Assembly (NCBI RefSeq): GCF_040686855.1
Contig: NZ_JBFBOG010000001.1
Span: 248,001 to 312,000, forward strand
Direction of reading: 5' to 3'
Length of the DNA stretch: 64,000 bases
Source of the DNA: Leifsonia sp040686855
Lineage (GTDB): Bacteria > Actinomycetota > Actinomycetes > Actinomycetales > Microbacteriaceae
Position numbers and translations under genes: made by a program. Below are positions 25,279 through 33,781 of the stretch, in pieces (position 1 is the first letter of the stretch; each line of letters opens with the position of its first letter). The notes under the pieces were generated by a model. The model had not been told where the DNA came from, ran no database searches, and worked only from the letters and a program-made list of their open reading frames with translations.

Positions 25279-26544
25279 GTGAGCCAGTCAGCGCCCGTCG
25301 CGATGCAGCCCGCTCCCCCGACCGTGGACTCCCCGTGGCCGGTCGCGCTGCTCAACTCCAAGATCAAGGGATGGATCGACCGGCTCGGCACCGCATGGGT
25401 CGAGGGCGAGATCACGCAGTGGGGCATCTCCGGCGGGAACGTCTACGGCAAGCTGAAAGACCTGAACGAGGACGCCACGATCAGCTTCACGATCTGGTCC
25501 TCGGTGAAGGCGCGCATCCCGGCCGATCTCAAACAGGGCGACCGCGTCGTCGCCGCGATCAAGCCGAACTTCTGGGTCAAGGGCGGCACCCTGACCATGC
25601 AGGTCTACGACATGAAGCACGTGGGCCTGGGCGACCTTCTGGAGCGGCTGGAGCGGCTGCGGCAGCAGCTCGCCGCCGAGGGCCTGTTCGCCGTGGAGCG
25701 CAAGAAGCGCCTGCCGTTCCTCCCGCACACGATCGGTCTGGTGACGGGCAAGGACAGCGACGCCGAGAAGGATGTGCTCCGCAACGCGCAGCTGCGCTGG
25801 CCGCAGGTGCGGTTCCGCGTCGTGCACGCGGCCGTCCAGGGCGAGCGCACGGTGACCGAGGTGGTCTCCGCTATCCGGACGCTGGACGCCGATCCCGAGG
25901 TCGAGGTCATCATCGTGGCGCGCGGCGGCGGCGACTTCCAGAATCTGCTCGGCTTCAGCGACGAGCGCCTGGTGCGCGCGGCGGCTGCCGCGCTGACGCC
26001 GATCGTCAGCGCGATCGGGCACGAGGCCGACCGTCCGCTGCTCGACGAGGTGGCCGACCTCCGCGCGTCCACCCCGACGGATGCGGCGAAGCGCGTGGTC
26101 CCGGATGTCGCAGAAGAGCTGGCCCGGGTGCAGCAGGCGCGCGCCCGCATCGGCACGCGCGTCACGCACCTGATCGCGCACGAGATCGACCGGATCGGGC
26201 ACCTGCGCACCCGCCCGGTGCTCGCCTCCCCGTCGTGGATCGTGGACGCCCGCGCCGAAGAGCTCACCCGCTACGTGGCCCGCGGCACGGAGCTCGTCGG
26301 CCGCTGCGTCGAGCGCGAGACCACCCGGGTGGCCGAGCTGCGCGGGCAGCTGCGGGCGCTGTCCCCCCAGGGCACGCTCGACCGGGGCTACGCCATCGTC
26401 CAGACCGCCGCCGGGCACGTCGTGACCGATCCCGAGGAGGCGCCGTCCGGCTCCGAGCTGCGGCTGACGGTCTCGGGCGGGTCGCTCGTCGCGACGGCCG
26501 GCGACCCGCTGCCGTCCCCCGCGAGCCACGGCGACCGCGAATAG
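25279..26544 (+). CDS. xseA: exodeoxyribonuclease VII large subunit
   Basis: A 421-residue XseA. An N-terminal OB-fold (W-V-E-G-E-I-T-Q-W ... about 30-125) binds single-stranded DNA; the catalytic part carries G-L-V-T-G-K-D-S-D-A-E-K-D near 150-163, D-V-E...A-R-G-G-G near 215, and a helical C-terminus. I choose GTG 25279 with AGGGG just upstream; an in-frame start at 25216 would overlap ispH. It forms ExoVII with the next gene product. Confidence 0.93.
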   Translation: MSQSAPVAMQPAPPTVDSPWPVALLNSKIKGWIDRLGTAWVEGEITQWGISGGNVYGKLKDLNEDATISFTIWSSVKARIPADLKQGDRVVAAIKPNFWVKGGTLTMQVYDMKHVGLGDLLERLERLRQQLAAEGLFAVERKKRLPFLPHTIGLVTGKDSDAEKDVLRNAQLRWPQVRFRVVHAAVQGERTVTEVVSAIRTLDADPEVEVIIVARGGGDFQNLLGFSDERLVRAAAAALTPIVSAIGHEADRPLLDEVADLRASTPTDAAKRVVPDVAEELARVQQARARIGTRVTHLIAHEIDRIGHLRTRPVLASPSWIVDARAEELTRYVARGTELVGRCVERETTRVAELRGQLRALSPQGTLDRGYAIVQTAAGHVVTDPEEAPSGSELRLTVSGGSLVATAGDPLPSPASHGDRE

Positions 26545-26545
26545 A

Positions 26546-26812
26546 ATGGATGCCATGCCCACCACAGAGACCTCCCCGGCCGGGGATCCGCTCAGCACGC
26601 TCAGCTACGAAGAGGCGCGCGACGAGCTGATCCGCGTCGTGACGGAGCTCGAGCAGGGCACGACCACGCTCGAGGAGTCCATCGCGCTGTGGGAGCGCGG
26701 CGAGGCCCTGGCGCGCCACTGCGAGGAGTGGCTGATCGGCGCGAAGGCGCGGCTCGACGCGGCCCGCGCCGGCGCGGGCGCAGCGACCTCGGGAGCGTTC
26801 GACGGCGAATGA
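26546..26812 (+). CDS. xseB: exodeoxyribonuclease VII small subunit
   Basis: An 88-residue helical hairpin protein with the family pattern S-Y-E-E-A-R-D-E-L ... L-E-Q-G-T-T-T-L-E-E-S-I-A-L-W-E-R-G. It starts one base after xseA; a second ATG at 26555 is equally possible. Its stop overlaps the next start in an ATGA. Confidence 0.93.
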   Translation: MDAMPTTETSPAGDPLSTLSYEEARDELIRVVTELEQGTTTLEESIALWERGEALARHCEEWLIGAKARLDAARAGAGAATSGAFDGE

Positions 26813-27471
26813 GCCCCCGCAACAACAAGCCTCCGGCGGTCGTCGCGGAGCTCGGGCGCCCCGAGACTCCGGAGGAGACCGCGGCCCGCAAGGCCGAGAA
26901 CTCGGCGAACCACCGCAACCGGCAGACGATCAACAACCTCGTCTACTCGCTGCTCGCCACCCTCGCGCTCGTCGCCGTGATCGTGCTCATCGTGCCGCGC
27001 GGCAACCCGTCCGCGACCAAGCCGGCGGTCGACTACCCCTCCATCGCGCAGCAGGCGCAGGGCAGTGAGCCGGACGCACTGCTGGTGCCGAAGCTCCCGG
27101 CGGACTGGAAGTCCAACAATGCCGAACTGCGCACGAAGACGTCCGACGGCGTCGACTCCTGGTACATCGGGTTCGTGACGCCGAAGCAGCAGTTCATCGG
27201 CGTCACGCAGGGTTTCAAGGCCAATGACAGCTGGGTGTCCGACCAGGTGAACAAGTCCCGCATCAAAGACACCCGCGACATCGACGGCGTGACCTGGGAC
27301 GTCTACGACAACCGCACCTCCAGCTCGGACGACGGCAACGTCGAGTACGCGCTGACGACCACCTCTGGCGACAGCACGATCATCGTGTTCGGCACGGCGG
27401 ACGACGCCGAGTTCCGCACGATGGCGTCGTCGCTCGCCGACCAGATCCACTCACTCGGAGGAGACAAGTAG
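26809..27471 (+). CDS. DUF4245-like membrane-anchored protein
   Basis: A 220-residue protein with a cytoplasmic N-terminus, one membrane helix (about 43-65) and an extracytoplasmic domain (about 75-220) with strand-rich W-K-S-N-N-A-E-L-R and Y-A-L-T-T-T-S-G-D segments, typical of DUF4245. This family is regularly next to xseB and fumC or glpX in actinobacteria. Function unknown. The ATG overlaps xseB by four bases, and the stop shares one base with the next GTG. Confidence 0.85.
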   Translation: MSPRNNKPPAVVAELGRPETPEETAARKAENSANHRNRQTINNLVYSLLATLALVAVIVLIVPRGNPSATKPAVDYPSIAQQAQGSEPDALLVPKLPADWKSNNAELRTKTSDGVDSWYIGFVTPKQQFIGVTQGFKANDSWVSDQVNKSRIKDTRDIDGVTWDVYDNRTSSSDDGNVEYALTTTSGDSTIIVFGTADDAEFRTMASSLADQIHSLGGDK

Positions 27472-28103
27472 TGCCCACCACACGCCCCGGTAAGGTCTGG
27501 AACTCGATGCTCGACGGCAACGCCCGCTTCGTCGCGGGCGAGCCGCAGCATCCCCACCAGGATGTGGAGCGACGCGAGTCCGTCGCCGATGGCCAGGAGC
27601 CGGTCGCCGCCATCTTCGGCTGCGCCGACTCCCGCCTCGCGGCCGAGATCATCTTCGACATGGGCCTCGGCGACGCCTTCGTGGTGCGCAACGCCGGCCA
27701 GGTCGTCTCCGACTCCGTCATCGGGTCGCTGGAGTACGCGGTCGCGGTGCTGCATGTGCCGCTCATCCTCGTGCTCGGCCACGACAGCTGCGGCGCGGTC
27801 GCGGCCGCCATCGGCTCACAGGCCGAGGACGCCGACCCGCTGCCGCCGCACATCGCCCAGCTGATCGCGCCGATCGTCCCCGCGGTCCACCGCGTCGGCG
27901 GCGACGGCGCGGTCGACCCCGCCGCCATCGACGCCGGAGAGGTCGGGCGCGAGCACCTGCGCGACACCGTCTCCGAGCTGCTGGCGCAGTCCGAGATCAT
28001 CGCCTCCGCGGTCGCCGAGAACACCCTTGCGATCGTCGGCGCCAACTACCGGCTCGCGGAGGGCCGGGTCGTCCCCGACGTCGTCGTCGGCATGCGCGAC
28101 TGA
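27471..28103 (+). CDS. beta-class carbonic anhydrase
   Basis: A 210-residue zinc enzyme converting CO2 and water to bicarbonate. The ligands and catalytic dyad are Cys51, Asp53 and Arg55 in C-A-D-S-R, and His104 and Cys107 in G-H-D-S-C-G. The GTG start follows GGAGGAG. It is part of the xseA-xseB-DUF4245-can-fumC run. Confidence 0.93.
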   Translation: MPTTRPGKVWNSMLDGNARFVAGEPQHPHQDVERRESVADGQEPVAAIFGCADSRLAAEIIFDMGLGDAFVVRNAGQVVSDSVIGSLEYAVAVLHVPLILVLGHDSCGAVAAAIGSQAEDADPLPPHIAQLIAPIVPAVHRVGGDGAVDPAAIDAGEVGREHLRDTVSELLAQSEIIASAVAENTLAIVGANYRLAEGRVVPDVVVGMRD

Positions 28104-28137
28104 CATCGACCTCCGTATACAGAAAGGAAGACACACC

Positions 28138-29544
28138 GTGGTGGACACCCAGGCGGACGCCGAGTACCGCATCGAGCACGACACGATGGGAGAGGTGCGC
28201 GTCCCCAAGAACGCGCTCTACAGCGCGCAGACGCAGCGCGCCGTCGAGAACTTCCCTATCTCCGGGTCGGTGCTGGAGCCGGCGCAGATCGCCGCGCTCG
28301 CCCGCATCAAGAAGTCGGCCGCGCTCGCCAACGCGCGCCTCGGCGTGCTCGACCAGGACGTCGCGGACGCCATCGCCTCCGCCGCCGACGAGGTCGCCGC
28401 GGGCGCCCACGACGCCGAGTTCCCGATCGACGTGTACCAGACCGGTTCCGGCACGTCGTCCAACATGAACATGAACGAGGTGCTGGCGACCCTCGCGTCG
28501 GAACGCCTCGGCCGTCCGGTGCACCCGAACGACCACGTCAACGCGTCGCAGTCGTCGAACGACGTCTTCCCGACCTCGGTGCACATCGCCGTCACCGGCG
28601 CGCTCACCGACGACCTCATCCCGGCGCTCGACCACCTCGCGGTCGCCCTCGAGGGGAAGGCGGAGCAGTGGGCGGACGCGGTCAAGAGCGGCCGCACGCA
28701 CCTGATGGACGCCACCCCGGTCACCCTCGGTCAGGAGTTCGGCGGCTACGCAGCGCAGATCCGCTACGGCATCGAGCGCATCCGCGCCGCCCTCCCCCGC
28801 GTCGCCGAGGTCCCGCTCGGCGGCACGGCGGTCGGCACCGGCATCAACACCCCGCTCGGCTTCCCGCAGCTCGTCATCGAGCTGCTGACGCAGGAGACCG
28901 AGCTGCCGATCACCGAGGCGCGCAACCACTTCGAGGCCCAGGCGAACCGCGACGCGCTCGTCGAGGCGTCCGGCGCCCTCCGCACGATCGCCGTCTCGCT
29001 GACGAAGATCTCGAACGACCTGCGCTGGATGGGCTCCGGCCCGAACACCGGCCTCGGCGAGCTCCACATCCCGGACCTGCAGCCCGGTTCGTCGATCATG
29101 CCCGGCAAGGTCAACCCGGTCATCCCGGAGGCGGTCCTCATGGTCGCCTCGCGGGTGATCGGCAACGACGCGACGATCGCCTGGAGCGGCGCCTCCGGCC
29201 TGTTCGAGCTGAACGTCGCCATCCCGGTCATGGGCACCGCGCTGCTGGAGTCGATCCGCCTGCTCACGCAAGCCAGCCGCGTGCTCGCCGACAAGACCAT
29301 CCGGGGCCTCGAGGCCAACCTGGACCGCGCCCGCGCCTTCGCCGAGTCGAGCCCGTCGATCGTGACGCCGCTCAACCGCGTGATCGGCTACGAGGCCGCC
29401 GCCAAGGTCGCCAAGCACGCCGTCGCCAAGGGCATCACGGTGCGCGAGGCCGTCATCGACCTCGGCTTCGTCGACCGCGGCGAGGTCACCCTCGAGCAGC
29501 TGGACAAGGCCCTCGACGTCCTCTCCATGACCCACCCCGGCTGA
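28138..29544 (+). CDS. fumC: fumarate hydratase class II
   Basis: A 468-residue iron-independent fumarase of the TCA cycle. The superfamily signature G-S-S-I-M-P-G-K-V-N-P is at 317-327, and T-G-S-G-T-S-S-N-M-N near residue 101. I choose GTG 28138, preceded by AAAGGAAG. It is 34 bases after the carbonic anhydrase and followed by a strong terminator. Confidence 0.95.
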   Translation: MVDTQADAEYRIEHDTMGEVRVPKNALYSAQTQRAVENFPISGSVLEPAQIAALARIKKSAALANARLGVLDQDVADAIASAADEVAAGAHDAEFPIDVYQTGSGTSSNMNMNEVLATLASERLGRPVHPNDHVNASQSSNDVFPTSVHIAVTGALTDDLIPALDHLAVALEGKAEQWADAVKSGRTHLMDATPVTLGQEFGGYAAQIRYGIERIRAALPRVAEVPLGGTAVGTGINTPLGFPQLVIELLTQETELPITEARNHFEAQANRDALVEASGALRTIAVSLTKISNDLRWMGSGPNTGLGELHIPDLQPGSSIMPGKVNPVIPEAVLMVASRVIGNDATIAWSGASGLFELNVAIPVMGTALLESIRLLTQASRVLADKTIRGLEANLDRARAFAESSPSIVTPLNRVIGYEAAAKVAKHAVAKGITVREAVIDLGFVDRGEVTLEQLDKALDVLSMTHPG

Positions 29545-29565
29545 GCCGCCGCCGCATGTGAACTA

Positions 29566-29600
29566 TGTGGCGCCCCGTTGGCAACGAACGGGGCGCCACA
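29566..29600 (+). terminator. fumC terminator
   Basis: Perfect 14-base arms (29566-29579 and 29587-29600) with a 7-base loop, 22 bases after the fumC stop; a short cattctc follows. It may also serve the convergent Cas2-like gene, whose stop is at 29606. Confidence 0.85.
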
Positions 29601-29605
29601 CATTC

Positions 29606-29878
29606 TCAGACGTGCTGGCTGATCCACTCCCAGATCCGGCGCGGAAGCCAGCCAGTGTTCGAGCGCCCACTTACATCGAACACCAGGACCCTGTCGGTCT
29701 CATCAAGGGCGGGGCGGATGTGGTTATACACTGACTCGGCGGTCTGTCCCCACGCCGACACTAGCCATGTGGAATCCGTCGGCTTCGCCCATGCTCCGAG
29801 CGACTTGATGCGCTCGTGCAGGCTGGCGTAGGACTGACCGGGCCTGTTCAGGTCATAGGTAATAAGAATCGTCGACAT
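29606..29878 (-). CDS. Cas2-fold (SinR-like) small protein, orphan
   Basis: A 90-residue protein beginning MSTILITYDLN, with the beta-alpha-beta opening typical of Cas2/VapD/SinR-like ferredoxin folds, an Asp after the first strand (Tyr8-Asp9), and a later strand V-L-V-F-D-V-S. No cas1, cas effector or repeat array is in the window, so this is a stand-alone member and not a CRISPR component. GC is somewhat lower than in the neighbours. Stand-alone members include metal-dependent nucleases and toxin-like VapD; the activity here is unknown. Confidence 0.65.
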   Translation of the reverse strand: MSTILITYDLNRPGQSYASLHERIKSLGAWAKPTDSTWLVSAWGQTAESVYNHIRPALDETDRVLVFDVSGRSNTGWLPRRIWEWISQHV

Positions 29879-30224
29879 AATGCCGACCTTTCCAGGAACG
29901 TCCTCGCCTCGGCGTTGCACTGGCTGCGCTCTACCGATCGGGCTATCCTCAGATCGAATCCCTACCAAGGTTCACCGAGGAAGCTCGAGAGCGGCGAAAC
30001 CCGTATCTCGGGCTTTCTTGTTCCTACGGAGATCATCCACCCCTCCACGGACACGTTTGTCACGACACGCCGAATGCAATACCAAGCTCTTCACTCGCGA
30101 GTGCTATCGGTAGACCGGGTCTGGTCAACCGATAGCAATGCGCGGTGCTGCGGACGAGTACACGAAGAGTGCACGCCGAGACGGGTCCCAGCGTGCACTC
30201 TTCGTGTACTCGACGGGGGGGCGG
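29879..30224. other. gene-poor stretch between Cas2-like gene and phoH
   Basis: 346 bases of lower GC with no convincing gene. It should hold the promoter of the Cas2-like gene. Around 29987-30025 there is a small hairpin, cccg-tatct-cggg followed by ctttcttgtt, which looks like an intrinsic terminator on the plus strand with nothing obvious upstream to terminate. At the right end lies the long hairpin described separately. A D-arm-like string near 29922-29945 is not a tRNA. Confidence 0.6.
30155..30212. terminator. 22-bp perfect stem-loop at the 3' end of phoH
   Basis: Bases 30155-30176 are the exact reverse complement of 30191-30212, with a 14-base loop. It begins 13 bases past the phoH stop in the direction of transcription. 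No U-tract; the stem is unusually long and perfect for a terminator. Confidence 0.75.
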
Positions 30225-31574
30225 CTAGGCCAGCTCGTTGGCCTCCAGCATCTCGGTCACGAGGGCCGCGATGGCGGAGCGCTCGGAGCGGGTGAGGGTG
30301 ACGTGCGCGAACAGCGGGTGGCCCTTCAGCGTCTCGATCACGCTCGCGACGCCGTCGTGGCGGCCGACACGGAGGTTGTCGCGCTGGGCGACGTCGTGGG
30401 TGAGCACCACGCGCGAGTTCTGGCCGATGCGGCTGAGGACCGTCAGCAGCACGTTCCGCTCCAGCGACTGGGCCTCGTCCACGATCACGAACGCGTCGTG
30501 CAACGATCGGCCGCGGATGTGCGTGAGCGGCAGCACCTCGAGGATGCCGCGGTCCTGCACCTCATCCAGCACGTTCTGCGAGACCAGCGCGCCGAGCGTG
30601 TCGAACACCGCCTGTCCCCAGGGGTTCATCTTCTCGCCCTGGTCGCCGGGAAGATAGCCGAGCTCCTGGCCGCCGACCGCGTACAGCGGGCGGAACACCA
30701 TGATCTTCTTGTGCTGACGCCGCTCCAGCACCGCCTCGAGTCCGGCGCAGAGTGCGAGGGCCGACTTGCCGGTGCCGGCGCGACCGCCGAGCGACAGGAT
30801 GCCGATCTCCGGGTCGAGGAGCAGGTCGATCGCGAGGCGCTGCTCCGCCGAGCGGCCGTGCAGGCCGAACACGTCGCGGTCGCCGCGCACCAGCTTCACC
30901 TCGGCGTCGGCGACCACCCGGCCGAGGGCCGAGCCGCGGTCCGAGTGGATGACGAGGCCCGTGTTGACCGGGAGACCGGCGGCGAGCTCGGTCCGCATCC
31001 ACTCCTCCTCGTAGAGGGACGCCATCTCATCGCTGCCGAGGTCGATCGAGGCCATACCGGTCCAGCCGGAGTCGACCGCCTGCTCGTGGCGGTACTCCTC
31101 GGCGGCCAGGCCGATCGAGGCGGCCTTCACGCGCAGCGGGAGGTCCTTGGAGACGACCGTCACATCCAGGCCGTCGTTCGACAGGTTGAGGGCGACCGCG
31201 AGGATGCGCGAGTCGTTGTCGCCGAGCTGCATGCCGCTCGGCAGGACGCTCATGTTCGAGTGATTGAGCTCCACGCGCAGCGAGCCGCCGTCGCCGACGG
31301 GGATCGGGAAGTCGAGCCGTTCGTGCTGCACCCGCAGATCGTCCAGGTTGCGCAGCGCCTGTCGCGCGAAGTACCCGATCTCGGGGTCATTGCGCTTGCC
31401 CTCGAGCTCGCTCACGACGACGACGGGGATGACGACAGCGTGCTCCGCGAAGTTGAAGATCGCCTTCGGATCGGAGAGCAGCACCGACGTGTCGAGCACA
31501 TACGTGCGCTCGTCCGTCTTCGCCGCCCCGCCGGTCTGCCGAGTTGCTGCCTGTCGGGTTGCTGATTCCGCCAC
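30225..31574 (-). CDS. PIN domain-PhoH ATPase fusion (PhoH2-type)
   Basis: About 449 residues. An N-terminal PIN ribonuclease-like domain opens with Y-V-L-D-T-S-V-L-L and contains further acidic residues (S-E-L-E-G). The C-terminal PhoH domain has Walker A G-R-A-G-T-G-K-S and Walker B I-V-D-E-A-Q-S-L. PhoH2 proteins of mycobacteria are sequence-specific RNA helicase/ribonucleases. I prefer GTG 31574 after GGGAG; an in-frame start at 31619 is possible. The 200-base leader holds an inverted pair gagacggcc / ggccgtctc (31624-31665). Confidence 0.9.
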   Translation of the reverse strand: MAESATRQAATRQTGGAAKTDERTYVLDTSVLLSDPKAIFNFAEHAVVIPVVVVSELEGKRNDPEIGYFARQALRNLDDLRVQHERLDFPIPVGDGGSLRVELNHSNMSVLPSGMQLGDNDSRILAVALNLSNDGLDVTVVSKDLPLRVKAASIGLAAEEYRHEQAVDSGWTGMASIDLGSDEMASLYEEEWMRTELAAGLPVNTGLVIHSDRGSALGRVVADAEVKLVRGDRDVFGLHGRSAEQRLAIDLLLDPEIGILSLGGRAGTGKSALALCAGLEAVLERRQHKKIMVFRPLYAVGGQELGYLPGDQGEKMNPWGQAVFDTLGALVSQNVLDEVQDRGILEVLPLTHIRGRSLHDAFVIVDEAQSLERNVLLTVLSRIGQNSRVVLTHDVAQRDNLRVGRHDGVASVIETLKGHPLFAHVTLTRSERSAIAALVTEMLEANELA

Positions 31575-31782
31575 GACCACTCCCACCCCGCCGGTCCCTC
31601 GGGAGCCGGCGGATCTCACTGGCGAGACGGCCGCTGGTTTCGAGACGAACTTTTGTGGCCGTCTCGATCGGGCGCGGTGCCCGATGGCTTGAAACTACGC
31701 CCGGGCACCGACATCGGTCGCCGGCGGGGCCGCGTGTCGTGTTTCGTTCAGGTGAACATTCGCCCCCAGTTGTGGGAGCTTG

Positions 31783-32901
31783 TCAGGCGACCGAGGCGTA
31801 GGAGGTGAACGCCGCGCGCAGCATGTCCAGCGTCTCCTCGGTCGTGCCGGCGTGGACGCTGACGCGCACGCTGGTCGAGCGCACCGTCGCCGTCACGCCG
31901 TGGTTGAACAGCGAGGCGCCGAGCGCCGTCAACTGCTCGGGCAGCGGCTCGAGCACGACCATTCCCGCCCGCTCGTTGGGGCTACGCGAGGAGGAGACCG
32001 GGACGGCGAACTCGTCGGCGAGTTCGAGGACGCGCTCGACGTTGTCGGAGACGGCGGCGGCCACCGCGTCCACCCCGACCTGCGCGACCTCCTCGAGAGC
32101 GGCGGCGAAGCGCGCCTCGGCGACGAGGTCGGGGTTGGAGACGGAGAAGGCCCCGGCGCCGCGCACCGGCTCGCGCACCTCGTCCCAGGGCTGCTCCGGC
32201 CCGGAGCCGGTCCACCCGCTGAACACCGGCGTGAGGTGGTCGACGGCCCGCTCGCTGAGCGCCAGGAAACCGGTGCCCCAGCCGGCGCGCATCCACTTCT
32301 GGCCGCCCGAGACGACGACGTCGGCGACCTCCCATGGAGCGTCCACCACGCCGAAACCCTGGATGGCGTCCACGACGAGGAGGCGGTCGCCGATGACCTG
32401 CCGGATGCCGTCGATGTCGGCCAGGTAGCCGGTCCGCGAGTCGACGAGGCTGACCATGACGGCCGCCGTCGAGTCGGTCAGCTGCTCGCGGATGCGGGCC
32501 GGCGTCACGCGGTCGTGGTCGGTCTCGAGCCAGACCGGCGTGATGACGCGGAGGGCCTGCGCCGCCCGTTCGGCGGCATACGTCAGGGAGGGGAACTCGC
32601 CGAGCGAGAGGAGCACGTCCCCACCGGTGAGCCCGAAGGCGGCGTGCAGGAGGCCGCTGGAGGCGTTCGGCTGGAACACGATCTGCTCGGCGGGGAACCG
32701 GGTCAGTGCGCTCACCGCGTCCCGCACGCGCTCGTCCTCCGCGCGCATCCGCTCGATCGTGCCGAAGCGGGCGCGCGACAGGATCTCGTACTGCCCGAGG
32801 GCTTCGGCACGGGCGGTGGCGGACAGCGGGCCGACCCGTCCGTAGTCCAGGTAGCCGGGCTCCTCGCCGAATCCGCGGGCGAACTCCTCGATCGTCGTCA
32901 C
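31783..32901 (-). CDS. class V aminotransferase (PLP)
   Basis: A 372-residue fold-type I PLP enzyme. The Schiff-base lysine is Lys202 in S-G-G-Q-K-W, and Asp178 and Gln181 (V-V-D-A-I-Q-G-F) contact the cofactor. It lacks a conserved reactive-cysteine loop near the C-terminus, so it is more likely an isopenicillin-epimerase/aminotransferase-like member than a cysteine desulfurase. I place the start at GTG 32901; the open frame runs on upstream only as antisense to uppS. The substrate is unknown. Confidence 0.82.
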   Translation of the reverse strand: MTTIEEFARGFGEEPGYLDYGRVGPLSATARAEALGQYEILSRARFGTIERMRAEDERVRDAVSALTRFPAEQIVFQPNASSGLLHAAFGLTGGDVLLSLGEFPSLTYAAERAAQALRVITPVWLETDHDRVTPARIREQLTDSTAAVMVSLVDSRTGYLADIDGIRQVIGDRLLVVDAIQGFGVVDAPWEVADVVVSGGQKWMRAGWGTGFLALSERAVDHLTPVFSGWTGSGPEQPWDEVREPVRGAGAFSVSNPDLVAEARFAAALEEVAQVGVDAVAAAVSDNVERVLELADEFAVPVSSSRSPNERAGMVVLEPLPEQLTALGASLFNHGVTATVRSTSVRVSVHAGTTEETLDMLRAAFTSYASVA

Positions 32902-32926
32902 GTGACGATTCTGCCGGAAAGGGGAC

Positions 32927-33691
32927 TCAGCCGCCGAAGCGGCGCTGGCGTCGGGAGTAGTCGCGCACGGCGCGCAGAAAGTCGACCTCGCGCAGGTCCG
33001 GTCCCAGCGCCTCGACGAAGTAGAACTCGCTGTGCGCGCTCTGCCACAGCATGAAGTCGCTGAGGCGCTGCTCCCCCGACGTGCGGATGACGAGGTCGGG
33101 ATCGGGCTGGCCGCCGGTGTACAGATGCTCGCCGATGAGGTCCGGCGTGAGCAGGTCGGCGAGCGTTTCGAGGCTGCCGCCCTCGGCGTGGTGCGCGGCG
33201 ACGATGCTGCGCATGGCGTCGGTGATCTCCTTGCGGCCGCCGTAGCCGACCGCGAGGTTGATGTGCATGCCCGTGTTCTCGGCCGTGCGGCGCTCCGCGT
33301 CGGCGAGCGCTTCGACGAGCCGGGCGGGGAGGCCGGCGGTCGAGCCGACGTGCTTGACCCGCCAGTCCCGGTACTGCGAGACGTCCTCGGCAAGCTGCGC
33401 GATGATCTCGATCAGGTCGCCGAGCTCCGAGCTCTCGCGGTTGGTGAGGTTGTCCGACGACAGGAGGTACAGCGTCACGACCTCGATCCCGAGCTCGTCG
33501 CACCACTCCAGGAACTCGCGCATCTTCGCCGCGCCCGCCCGGTGGCCGTGCGCGACCGTGTCGAGCCCCGCCTGGCGGGCCCACCGCCGGTTGCCGTCGA
33601 TGATCATCGCCACGTGCTGCGGCAGGGCGTCGCGGTTGATGTCGCGGCGGAGCCGCTTCTGGTAGAGCCGGTAGAGCAGCCCGCTGGCCAT
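32927..33691 (-). CDS. uppS: isoprenyl (cis-prenyl) transferase, polyprenyl diphosphate synthase
   Basis: About 254 residues from ATG 33691 (a GTG at 33724 is the alternative). The catalytic Asp32 lies in M-I-I-D-G-N-R-R-W-A, and the C-terminal R-T-S-G-E-Q-R-L-S-D-F and Y-F-V-E segments bind IPP. It makes the polyprenyl diphosphate lipid carrier for cell-wall synthesis, from precursors made via IspH. It is 25 bases upstream of the aminotransferase. Confidence 0.93.
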   Translation of the reverse strand: MASGLLYRLYQKRLRRDINRDALPQHVAMIIDGNRRWARQAGLDTVAHGHRAGAAKMREFLEWCDELGIEVVTLYLLSSDNLTNRESSELGDLIEIIAQLAEDVSQYRDWRVKHVGSTAGLPARLVEALADAERRTAENTGMHINLAVGYGGRKEITDAMRSIVAAHHAEGGSLETLADLLTPDLIGEHLYTGGQPDPDLVIRTSGEQRLSDFMLWQSAHSEFYFVEALGPDLREVDFLRAVRDYSRRQRRFGG

Positions 33692-33781
33692 CAGCCGATC
33701 ACCCGGCGTCGCGCTTCTGCTCACCCTGCTACGTTACTGCGCTCACAGCATCCCGCCACCCGCCTCCCCTACGCTGGGTGC

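Noticed and set aside
29606..29878. A CRISPR-Cas locus around the Cas2-like gene
   Set aside because: No other cas gene and no direct-repeat array anywhere in the window.
29922..29945. D-arm-like string on the minus strand (tagcccgatcggtagagc) resembling part of a tRNA
   Set aside because: No acceptor, anticodon or T-arm pairing can be built around it; at best a fragment.
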